NCBI GenBank assembly: GCA_030145955.1
Contig: JASLCR010000091.1
Span: 1-5,284 of the forward strand
Origin: Candidatus Saccharimonadales bacterium
GTDB taxonomy: Bacteria; Patescibacteriota; Saccharimonadia; Saccharimonadales; Saccharimonadaceae
Reading direction: 5' to 3'
DNA: 5,284 bases
Shown: piece by piece, positions 1 through 4,548 of the stretch
Position numbering within the stretch: the first letter of the stretch is position 1
Layout: each line of letters starts with the position of its first letter
Notes under the pieces: model-generated
Databases searched by the model: none
Seen by the model: only the letters and a program-made list of their open reading frames with translations
What the model was told of the DNA's origin: nothing
Translations under genes and position numbers: made by a program

Positions 1-67
1 GCGCAGTTGGTAGCGCGCACCGCTGGGGGTGGTGAGGCCGCTGGTTCAAGTCCAGTCATCCCGACCA
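1..67 (+). tRNA. tRNA-Pro (anticodon GGG), 5' end cut off by window edge
   Basis: The window begins at about tRNA position 10, so the 5' acceptor strand and the two linker bases are missing. Visible parts are the D-stem GCGC/GCGC (1-4, 13-16) with loop AGTTGGTA, anticodon stem CACCG/TGGTG (18-22, 30-34) with loop CTGGGGG, and T-stem GCTGG/CCAGT (40-44, 52-56) with the canonical T-loop TTCAAGT (45-51). The 3' acceptor strand is CATCCCG (57-63), followed by discriminator A64 and encoded CCA (65-67). The anticodon at loop positions 3-5 (25-27) is GGG, which reads CCC/CCU proline codons, and G at position 37 fits tRNA-Pro. The 5' strand outside the window should be CGGGATG or a wobble variant. 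It lies only 30 bp before rnpB on the same strand. Confidence 0.93.
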
Positions 68-77
68 AATTCTCACG

Positions 78-91
78 ATGTACGGTATAAT
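78..91 (+). promoter_or_regulatory. rnpB promoter -10 region
   Basis: A perfect TATAAT lies at 86-91, placing the transcription start about 7 nt downstream at the first P1 base of RNase P RNA (98). No good -35 hexamer exists at 16-18 bp, where the tRNA 3' end sits. The sequence ATGTACGGTATAAT is repeated with one change (ATGTATGGTATAAT) ahead of the tmRNA gene at 3188-3201, suggesting a shared promoter design for the two stable RNAs. Confidence 0.75.
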
Positions 92-97
92 GAAGAC

Positions 98-434
98 AAG
101 CCTATCGGACGGTCGCTGGTGCCCTCAAAAGCACGAGAGGAAAGTCCGGGCAGCACAGGACAGGGTGGTTGCTAACGGCAACCGGAGGTAACTCTAGGGA
201 AAGTGCCACAGAAACTAAACCGCCAAGCTTTGGCTTGGTAAGGGCGAAACGAGTGAGGTAAGAGCTCACAGCGACGCATGGTGACATGCGGAGGAGGTAA
301 ACCCCACCTGCTGCAAGGAGACTCATTAAAAGAGTGGTCCGCTCTGAGTCGTCAACCGCTTGAATTGTGCAGCAATGCATAATCTAGATAGATGATCGTC
401 GATAACAGAACCCGGCTTATAGGTAGGCTTATAG
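98..434 (+). ncRNA. rnpB: RNase P RNA, bacterial type A
   Basis: This is the catalytic RNA of ribonuclease P, which removes 5' leaders from pre-tRNAs and from pre-tmRNA. The conserved 5' core GAGGAAAGTCCGGGC is at about 137-151, followed by AGTGCCACAGAAA near 204-216 and GGTAAGGGCGAAACGAGTGAGGTAAGAG-type core sequence. The 3' core ACAGAACCCGGCTTAT is at about 405-420. P1 closes the molecule by pairing AAGCCTA (98-104) with TAGGCTT (424-430). The P15/L15 region is a hairpin GACTC/GAGTC (320-324, 346-350) whose loop shows the GGT that pairs with the tRNA 3' CCA, consistent with the CCA encoded in the neighbouring tRNA. Length, about 337 nt, is somewhat shorter than the E. coli RNA. The end at 434 is set by P1 plus the start of the terminator and is approximate by a few bases. 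Confidence 0.96.
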
Positions 435-463
435 AAAAACTCCGTCACACTGACGGAGTTTTT
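435..463. terminator. bidirectional intrinsic terminator between rnpB and rplT
   Basis: A 13-bp perfect inverted repeat pairs AAAAACTCCGTCA (435-447) with TGACGGAGTTTTT (451-463) around a 3-nt loop, with further T's after it. Because the stem is flanked by A5 on one side and T5 on the other, it forms a GC-rich hairpin plus U-tract on either strand. It sits between the convergent ends of rnpB (+) and the infC-rpmI-rplT operon (-), so it probably ends both transcripts. Confidence 0.92.
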
Positions 464-488
464 CTTATAGCTGAAGAGGTAAGTATAA

Positions 489-830
489 CTACTTAACACT
501 CTTCACGACGGCACCAAAGGCGGCGCTATCGCTCACAGCAAGTTCTGCAAGTACCTTGCGGTCAAGCTCAACATTCGCTTTTTTGAGACTGTTGATCAGC
601 TGACCATAGGTGGTACCATTTTCGCGGGCAGCAGCGTTGATACGAGTGATCCATAGACCACGAAGATCACGCTTTTTGTTGCGACGATCGCGGTAGGCAT
701 ACTGAAGGGCACGAATCACACCTTGTTTCGCAAGTTTAAAACTGCGAGTACGGTTGTGCTGCATACCTTTAGCAGCTTTTAATATCTTTTTATGCTTTGC
801 GCGGGCAGGAACGCCTCGTTTTACTCGCAT
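489..830 (-). CDS. rplT: 50S ribosomal protein bL20
   Basis: This 113-residue protein is a full-length bL20, an early-assembly 23S rRNA-binding protein of the large subunit. The highly basic N-terminal extension starts MRVKRGVPARAKHKKILK and leads into the family core RDRRNKKRDLRGLWITRINAAAR (about residues 47-69) and a helical C-terminal domain. The start is the usual ATG followed by R-V-K-R, and TAGGAG lies 9 nt upstream, inside the last codons of rpmI. The gap to rpmI is 4 nt. It is the last gene of the infC-rpmI-rplT operon and runs toward the bidirectional terminator at 435-463. In other bacteria L20 represses this operon by binding its mRNA; the leader here is too short for the long Firmicutes L20 leader, so any such control would have to act elsewhere. 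Confidence 0.98.
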   Translation of the reverse strand: MRVKRGVPARAKHKKILKAAKGMQHNRTRSFKLAKQGVIRALQYAYRDRRNKKRDLRGLWITRINAAARENGTTYGQLINSLKKANVELDRKVLAELAVSDSAAFGAVVKSVK

Positions 831-834
831 GGTT

Positions 835-1029
835 CTATACTCCTAGGACTCGTTTAATGTTCTTTTCCATCGAACCGCGCACAACACCAGTAGTGTTGAT
901 GGCACGCTTGCGACTCTTGCTCTTCTTAGCAAGTAGGTGGCCGCCTGAGGCACGCTGACGAGTAATCTTACCGCTACCGGTAAGCTTCACGCGCTTGGCG
1001 GTTCCTTTGTGGGTCTTTAGCTTTGGCAT
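835..1029 (-). CDS. rpmI: 50S ribosomal protein bL35
   Basis: This 64-residue, strongly basic protein has the normal bL35 length (about 65) and the family opening MPKLKTHKGTAKR. It continues through KLTGSGKITRQRASGGHLL (about residues 15-33) and a KKSKSRKR basic patch. It binds 23S rRNA in the large subunit. The ATG (1029-1027) follows the infC TAA with no intervening base. The Shine-Dalgarno AAGGAG (1042-1037) lies within the final infC codons, so translation is probably coupled to infC. No anomalies in length or motif are visible. Confidence 0.98.
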   Translation of the reverse strand: MPKLKTHKGTAKRVKLTGSGKITRQRASGGHLLAKKSKSRKRAINTTGVVRGSMEKNIKRVLGV

Positions 1030-1539
1030 TTATTTACTCCTTATGGTGATACTCAGATTACGACCGGCCATCTGAGGTTGTTGTTCGACAACTGCGTCTT
1101 CTTCAAGAAGTCCAATGATCTTGTTGATCATGTCATACCCAAGTTCTTTGTGGGCCATCTCACGTCCGCGATAGAATATCTGGATACGTACTTTGTGACC
1201 TTCGGAAAGGAAAGAGCGAATTTTTCGTAGCTTGATATCAAGATCACCGCTACCAATTTTGAGGCCGAACCGCATTTGCTTTAGCTCGGCTTGCTTGCTC
1301 TTTGCTCGACTCTTTTGTTGCTCCTTCATCTTTTGGTACTGGTATTTGCCCCAGTCGATGACTTTTGCAACAGGTGGGTCTGCATTTGGAGAGATCTCAA
1401 CCAAATCGACGCCGGCTTTTTCAGCCGCACTCAGCGCTTCTTCGAGACTCATGATGCCGAGTTGTTCACCGTTTGAGCCGACGACTCGTAGGCGTGCTGC
1501 CCGGATTGCTTGATTGACTCGAATAGCTTGATTACTGAT
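1030..1539 (-). CDS. infC: translation initiation factor IF-3, with a non-canonical AUC start
   Basis: IF3 binds the 30S subunit, prevents subunit joining and rejects non-initiator tRNAs and poor start codons. The 169-residue reading given here has an N-domain opening SNQAIRVNQAIRAARLRVV, equivalent to the IRxxxVRL opening of the family. It continues with GEQLGIMSLEEAL, then AGVDLVEISPNADPPVAKV (about 42-60) and the signature-like IDWGKYQYQK (W where most members have Y or F). A lysine-rich linker follows, then the C-domain with FYRGREMAH (about 122-130). The first ATG (1452) falls at IM-SLEEAL and would delete the first 29 residues of the N-domain. Upstream in frame back to a TAA there is no ATG, GTG, TTG or CTG. 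ATC at 1539-1537 has AAGGAG 9 nt upstream and aligns within a residue of the AUU start of Bacillus infC. An AUC/AUU start is the known basis of IF3 autoregulation. First gene of infC-rpmI-rplT. Confidence 0.93.
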   Translation of the reverse strand: MSNQAIRVNQAIRAARLRVVGSNGEQLGIMSLEEALSAAEKAGVDLVEISPNADPPVAKVIDWGKYQYQKMKEQQKSRAKSKQAELKQMRFGLKIGSGDLDIKLRKIRSFLSEGHKVRIQIFYRGREMAHKELGYDMINKIIGLLEEDAVVEQQPQMAGRNLSITIRSK

Positions 1540-1548
1540 TTCGTTACT

Positions 1549-1554
1549 CTCCTT
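1549..1554 (-). promoter_or_regulatory. Shine-Dalgarno that sets the infC AUC start
   Basis: AAGGAG on the minus strand is separated by 9 nt from ATC (1539-1537). It is the only good ribosome-binding site upstream of the IF3 frame. The annotatable ATG at 1452 has no comparable purine run in front of it (the preceding bases are CAACTCGGCATC). The site therefore decides in favour of the longer, conserved IF3 N-terminus. Confidence 0.8.
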
Positions 1555-1594
1555 ATGGGTTTTCTTGTGAGTGTTCCCGCAGTTTTTGAAACAT
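1553..1594 (-). other. possible 13-codon leader ORF ahead of infC
   Basis: ATG (1594-1592) opens a short frame, MFQKLREHSQENP, whose TAA (1555-1553) overlaps the infC Shine-Dalgarno by two bases. It would start about 5 nt after the predicted transcription start. It lies in the same frame as comM beyond the comM stop, and its composition gives no evidence of selection. It could couple translation into infC or be chance; chance is more likely. Confidence 0.2.
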
Positions 1595-1605
1595 TCTCGC
1601 TCCCG

Positions 1606-1634
1606 ATAATAGCATGCTTAATACTTTATTTCAA
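1606..1634 (-). promoter_or_regulatory. sigma70-type promoter of infC-rpmI-rplT
   Basis: On the minus strand TTGAAA (1634-1629) is followed by exactly 17 bp and TATTAT (1611-1606), with TGC giving an extended -10. The predicted start is near 1599, leaving a leader of about 60 nt before the infC AUC. The -35 overlaps the comM stop codon (1633-1631), so the operon has its own promoter and may also receive read-through from comM. I see no terminator between the two. Confidence 0.75.
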
Positions 1635-3151
1635 GAGGCGGAATGCCTATACTGTAGGGCTTCGGCAATGTGCTGGGCAGCGACTGTATCTGCACCTTCA
1701 AGGTCTGCTATTGTACGAGCGACTTTAATGATTTTGAAGTAGCTTCGTGCAGTAAGTTTTAGTCTTTCCGAGGCTGCTTCAAGTAGCTGGCGAGCATCGC
1801 CGGGTAGGGAGACGTATCGCTTTAGCTGATTCGACGGAAGATTAGCATTGTAAATAACACTACTTTTATAACGATCACTTTGGAGTTTTTGGGCAGTTAT
1901 AATGGACTTGACGAGTGTATTATGTTGACTTTTTTGCGACGACTTTGCTGCCAGAAGAGAAGTAGTGGGTATGCGCGAGACTGAGACAATCATATCAATG
2001 CGATCAAGTAGCGGACCTGAGAGTTTTTTCTGGTACGCAAGTATCTGTGTGCTGGAGCAGGTACACTCTCGTTGAGTGTCACCGTAGTAGCCGCAAGGGC
2101 AGGGGTTCATTGTTGCAACAAGCATGAAGTCTGCAGGGTAGTGGACATGTCCTTGAGCCCGGCTGACTGTGATTGTTTTATCTTCGAGGGGTTGCCGTAA
2201 TGATTCGAGCGTGGCTCGAGGATACTCAGGTATTTCATCAAGAAAGAGTACGCCAAGGTGGGCGAGACTAATTTCACCCGGCTTTGGCTTTGTACCACCG
2301 CCGATTAATGCGGTGCGGCTTGCGGTATGATGCGGTGTTCGAAAGGGTCGTTCGCTAATGATCTCTTTAACCTTTTCTCCGGCAAGACTATGTAGTTTAG
2401 TGACCGCAACTTGCTCGCTTTTTGCTAGAGGTGGCAGAAGTGATAAAAGGGTGCGAGCTAACATTGTCTTACCTGCTCCCGGCGAGCCAGTCAAAAGAAT
2501 ATTGTGTCGACCGGCTGCGGCGATAACCATTGCACGCTTTGCTTGCTCTTGCCCATGGATATCATCAATAGTGGTGGTAGGGGTTCGTGGAGATGTGACC
2601 GATACGGGGCTATCTAATGCAGGAGTAATGAGCTGTTCCTGCTTGAGGTGTAAGTAGAGTTGTTTGAGAGAAGAGACAGGATAAATTGTGACACCATCAA
2701 TTAATTGTGCTTGCTCAACGTTGGCAACGGGTATATAGATAGCGGTAATTCCATGTTCTTTGGCGGTTTCTGCGATTGAAATAGCTCCTTTGATTGGTCG
2801 AAGGTCTCCATTGAGTGCAAGTTCACCAACAAAGATTGCGCCTTTGGTTTCCTCTGGACGGAGTTGTCCGCTTGCTGTCAGCACTGAAAGCGCAATAGGC
2901 AGGTCGTAGTGGCTACCATCTTTTGGCAGCTCGGCTGGGGCAAGGTTAACAATTATCTTTTTGGCTGGAAAATCGAGTAGAGAGTTTGTCACTGCGCTAC
3001 GAACGCGTTCTTTTGCCTCTTCGATCGCCTTATTGCCAAGGCCAACAATTTGTAGAGAGGGGAGGCCGTTTTTGATGTCACACTCAACCTCTATGAGCGA
3101 ACCATCAAAACCTATCGGTGCAACTGAACAGATGTTTGCAATGGTGTGCAT
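1631..3151 (-). CDS. comM: ComM/YifB-family AAA+ ATPase (Mg-chelatase-like)
   Basis: This 506-residue protein is a full-length member of the YifB/ComM family. In Vibrio and Acinetobacter ComM is a hexameric helicase that drives branch migration of transforming DNA; the role here is assumed from family. The N-terminal S5/ChlI-like domain (about 1-165) contains GLPSLQIVGLGNKAIEEAKER and LAPAELPKDGSHYDLPIAL. A linker rich in P, T and S follows (about 175-195). The AAA+ core has Walker A GSPGAGKT (222-229), RTPHHTAS (271-278), Walker B VLFLDE (301-306) and sensor-1 LVATMNPCPCG (344-354). A four-cysteine cluster (C351, C353, C363, C365) looks metal-binding, and GPLLDRID (379-386) follows. The C-terminal lid has LTARSYFKIIKVARTIADL (466-484). 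All catalytic motifs are intact. The family-typical end EALQYR lies just before TGA. No Shine-Dalgarno precedes the ATG, and a -10 lies 8 nt upstream, so the mRNA may be leaderless. Confidence 0.95.
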   Translation of the reverse strand: MHTIANICSVAPIGFDGSLIEVECDIKNGLPSLQIVGLGNKAIEEAKERVRSAVTNSLLDFPAKKIIVNLAPAELPKDGSHYDLPIALSVLTASGQLRPEETKGAIFVGELALNGDLRPIKGAISIAETAKEHGITAIYIPVANVEQAQLIDGVTIYPVSSLKQLYLHLKQEQLITPALDSPVSVTSPRTPTTTIDDIHGQEQAKRAMVIAAAGRHNILLTGSPGAGKTMLARTLLSLLPPLAKSEQVAVTKLHSLAGEKVKEIISERPFRTPHHTASRTALIGGGTKPKPGEISLAHLGVLFLDEIPEYPRATLESLRQPLEDKTITVSRAQGHVHYPADFMLVATMNPCPCGYYGDTQRECTCSSTQILAYQKKLSGPLLDRIDMIVSVSRIPTTSLLAAKSSQKSQHNTLVKSIITAQKLQSDRYKSSVIYNANLPSNQLKRYVSLPGDARQLLEAASERLKLTARSYFKIIKVARTIADLEGADTVAAQHIAEALQYRHSAS

Positions 3152-3159
3152 ATGTAATT

Positions 3160-3188
3160 AGTATAAGCTATTTGGGCGATAGGAGTAA
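3160..3188 (-). promoter_or_regulatory. candidate comM promoter giving a leaderless mRNA
   Basis: TATACT (3165-3160) on the minus strand ends 8 nt before the comM ATG, which puts the transcription start at or within 2 nt of the A of ATG. A weak -35 TTACTC (3188-3183) lies 17 bp upstream. No purine-rich ribosome-binding site exists between. This footprint overlaps the divergent ssrA promoter by 17 bp. Confidence 0.5.
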
Positions 3189-3201
3189 TGTATGGTATAA
3201 T
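3172..3201 (+). promoter_or_regulatory. ssrA (tmRNA) promoter
   Basis: TATAAT at 3196-3201 is preceded by TGG, giving an extended -10, and a partial -35 TTGGGC (3172-3177) lies 18 bp upstream. Transcription should begin near 3208, leaving a 7-nt leader that RNase P would remove at 3215. The 14-mer ending in TATAAT is nearly identical to that of rnpB. Confidence 0.75.
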
Positions 3202-3290
3202 AAACAGAGGTCGTGGGGCTGATATAGCTTTCGACAGATGGACATTAACAGATCATACGGCAAGTCGACCACTGACGTAATCAGTATTTT

Positions 3291-3314
3291 AATTGCAAAC
3301 CCAATTGCAAACGC
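3291..3314 (+). repeat. 12-bp tandem duplication spanning the tmRNA resume codon
   Basis: AATTGCAAACCC (3291-3302) is followed directly by AATTGCAAACGC (3303-3314), 11 of 12 identical. Each copy carries a GCA-AAC pair of the kind that normally opens the tag (A-N), and the 12-nt offset keeps both in the same frame. Confidence 0.85.
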
Positions 3315-3372
3315 ATGGAACAAGGTGAAGACAGCTTTTGCTGCTCCTCAGCTTGCACCTGCACTAGCCTAA
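3295..3372 (+). other. tmRNA tag-peptide reading frame
   Basis: From GCA at 3295 the frame gives a 25-residue tag that begins ANPIANAWNKV and ends QLAPALA, with a TAA stop. From the second GCA (3307) the tag is 21 residues, beginning ANAWNKV. The A-N start and the small-residue ALA end fit tmRNA tags recognised by ClpXP/Lon-type proteases. Both lengths are long compared with the 10-residue E. coli tag. Which GCA is the resume codon cannot be decided from sequence alone; the first follows a T/A-rich single-strand-like stretch, as usual. Confidence 0.8.
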
Positions 3373-3636
3373 ATATTTTATTAGGCCATCGCTTCATTTA
3401 GGTGACATAGAATGAATTTGCGGTGTCATATTTATGTCACTTATTTTCTGCCTGGAACCAGCAGCGGACAGAAAAGACAATTAACTGCCGGCGTCGAACG
3501 AGTCATGTTTTGTCTGTTTCCTCGGACTCACTACGCACGTTAGCGACTCGAAACAAACTAAGCTTGTAGATGTATGATAGGTTACCATTTGGACGCGGGG
3601 GCAGTACCCGCCAGCTCCACCAATAGTATGAAAGTT

Positions 3637-3660
3637 CCGCTACGATGTAGCGGCTTTTTT
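3637..3660 (+). terminator. intrinsic terminator of ssrA
   Basis: CCGCTAC (3637-3643) and GTAGCGG (3647-3653) form a 7-bp GC-rich stem with a GAT loop, followed by C and six T's (3655-3660). It starts 14 nt after the tmRNA CCA. Confidence 0.88.
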
Positions 3661-3690
3661 ATACCTGAACTTAGGCCTTTATTGGCAAAT

Positions 3691-3723
3691 AAAAACAACC
3701 GCCTGCGAGGAACGGTTGTTTTT
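3691..3723. terminator. second, symmetric terminator hairpin
   Basis: AAAAACAACCG (3691-3701) pairs perfectly with CGGTTGTTTTT (3713-3723), and inside the loop CCT/AGG can stack around GCG. The A/T-flanked symmetry allows termination on either strand. On + it backs up the ssrA terminator; on - it could stop any transcript arriving from the long non-coding block, although no minus-strand gene is evident there. Confidence 0.75.
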
Positions 3724-3754
3724 GTGGAGTTTTTGGATTCGTTTTTTGTTTTTG

Positions 3755-3783
3755 GTCCTTGTATAAGTTTTTTATTCAAGGAC
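3755..3783. repeat. third hairpin after ssrA
   Basis: GTCCTTG (3755-3761) pairs with CAAGGAC (3777-3783); inside it ATAA (3763-3766) can pair with TTAT (3772-3775). There is no T-tract after it on either strand, so it is not a standard terminator. A small palindrome CCTATAATAGG (3788-3798) follows at once and contains a TATAAT. Confidence 0.5.
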
Positions 3784-3903
3784 TACCCCTATAATAGGTC
3801 TTGAAAGCGCTTAAGTCAATAACTTTCTGAGACATTTTTTAGGTAAAAAATACACCGGTTTTCTCAAAGAATTATCTAGTAAGGTGAATGTGCGGTGATA
3901 TAC

Positions 3904-4008
3904 GGCTATGAATCAGAAGAACACATACAAAATTCTATGAAGTGATGGGCAAGCGCACGCTGTGTCGCTACGATAATGCGGGTCACGACAGTAGGTAGAT
4001 TCATAGCT
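3904..4008 (+). repeat. 10-bp long-range inverted repeat, possible structured RNA
   Basis: GCTATGAATC (3905-3914) and GATTCATAGC (3998-4007) are perfectly complementary with 83 nt between, extendable by a G-U pair. Between the arms GTGA/TCAC (3942-3945, 3983-3986) and a smaller hairpin GCG-CAC/GTG-CGC (3953-3968, one bulged T) nest correctly. This would give a closed multi-helix fold. The right arm overlaps a competing palindrome (4001-4012). No promoter or terminator is visible at its edges. Confidence 0.3.
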
Positions 4009-4122
4009 ATGACTTAGTGCAGTGTGGGTGATGGCGGTGGAATTTTGTGCTGCACTTGACGACATATATAAAAGTGCGTGAATTCTGAAAACAAAACACG
4101 AATACATGCATCGATTGACGGC

Positions 4123-4154
4123 GTGCTGTTTAGCTGAAAGCCACAGCTGAGCAC
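4123..4154 (+). repeat. isolated 10-bp stem-loop
   Basis: GTGCT (4123-4127) pairs with AGCAC (4150-4154), and AGCTG (4132-4136) with CAGCT (4144-4148). An asymmetric internal loop separates the two parts and the apical loop is AAAGCCA. It is not followed by T's, so it is not a terminator. Its function is unknown. Confidence 0.4.
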
Positions 4155-4513
4155 AATGCCATGTAAGCTAGTCATATTTCATCTGGCGTAGAAATGCGAA
4201 TGAGTGAGGTTGCGAGCTACGGTAACATGTAGATTTGGAGGGCTTTGTTTTAGAACGAGACTTATGGCCTGCATGATCGCCAGTTATTCAGCAAGGTGTG
4301 CTAGGTGAAAATGAGGGATGCTAGTGACACTATGATGAGTTGGCTTGTGTAATATGAAATTCAAATACCTGCAATTTACGCTAGTATAAATCAAAAATAT
4401 GTCGCAGATGTAGTAATTTTATACTGTAGTATGATTAGCAACATACATCTATTAATACAAGGGCGTAGTGTATATAATTGCATAAAAAACAACGATTATA
4501 TCAACGTAAAGTA

Positions 4514-4542
4514 TTGACATAAGCGCCATGGCTTGCTATGAT
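4514..4542 (+). promoter_or_regulatory. near-consensus sigma70 promoter
   Basis: TTGACA (4514-4519), a 17-bp spacer and TATGAT (4537-4542) make the best promoter in the window, with initiation expected near 4549. No gene starts close downstream: the next supported start codon is at 5033, about 480 nt away. It therefore drives either a long leader or a non-coding RNA. Confidence 0.75.
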
Positions 4543-4548
4543 GAATAT

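Larger units (their letters stand above)
3215..3622 (+). ncRNA. ssrA: tmRNA, one-piece, about 408 nt
   Basis: tmRNA rescues stalled ribosomes: it enters as alanyl-tRNA, supplies a stop-containing reading frame and adds a degradation tag. The 5' acceptor strand GGGGCTG (3215-3221) pairs with CAGCTCC (3612-3618), followed by A and encoded CCA (3620-3622). The pairing includes the G3-U wobble that marks alanine acceptors, as in E. coli. TTTCGACAG near 3229-3237 matches the conserved D-loop-side sequence. A hairpin ACTGA/TCAGT (3271-3285) stands before the resume codon. The tag frame runs to TAA 3370-3372, and the stop sits in hairpin GCCTAA/TTAGGC (3367-3372, 3381-3386). The pseudoknot-rich part follows, and GGACGCGGG...CCCGC forms the T-stem. 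The 7-nt T-loop is GGCAGTA, not the usual TTCRANY. The boundaries follow from the acceptor pairing. Confidence 0.95.
3784..4513. other. long stretch without a recognisable gene
   Basis: About 730 bp with no open frame that looks like protein on either strand; the few frames of about 60 codons are cysteine- and serine-rich noise. The + strand is rich in G relative to C (for example 21 G and 6 C in 4201-4260). Structure that can be seen includes an ATTTTTT/AAAAAAT repeat at 3834-3851, a long-range inverted repeat at 3904-4008, a 12-bp palindrome TCATAGCTATGA at 4001-4012, AGTGCAG/CTGCACT at 4016-4056 and a 10-bp stem at 4123-4154. I recognise no known RNA family, transposon remnant or array. 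It may be degraded DNA or hold unknown small RNAs. Confidence 0.6.

Noticed and set aside
102..380. 92-codon minus-strand frame
   Set aside because: It lies wholly within RNase P RNA on the opposite strand; the rnpB core sequences explain this interval.
1540..1600. Possible L20-binding leader of the Firmicutes type before infC
   Set aside because: The leader from the predicted start is only about 60 nt, too short for that structure, and no rRNA-mimicking helix is apparent.
1631..1633. UGA read as glycine (code 25), which would extend ComM into the infC leader
   Set aside because: ComM already ends at the usual family C-terminus, and no gene here needs UGA to be sense.
2961..3161. Plus-strand frames over comM, here and at 2358-2657
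   Set aside because: They are antisense shadows of a full-length ComM with all motifs intact.
3913..4107. Minus-strand 64-codon frame, with a similar one at 4682-4870
   Set aside because: The translations are irregular, rich in Cys, Ser, His and Tyr, and lack a ribosome-binding site or domain pattern; they look like random open frames.
4247..4254. GTTTTAGA, resembling the start of a type II CRISPR repeat
   Set aside because: It occurs once, with no spaced copies, no anti-repeat partner and no cas gene in the window.
4441..4513. dif or origin-like sequence in the AT-rich stretch at the skew reversal
   Set aside because: No 11-6-11 XerC/XerD arrangement (GCATAA and TTATAT are 10 nt apart) and no TTATCCACA-type DnaA boxes were found.
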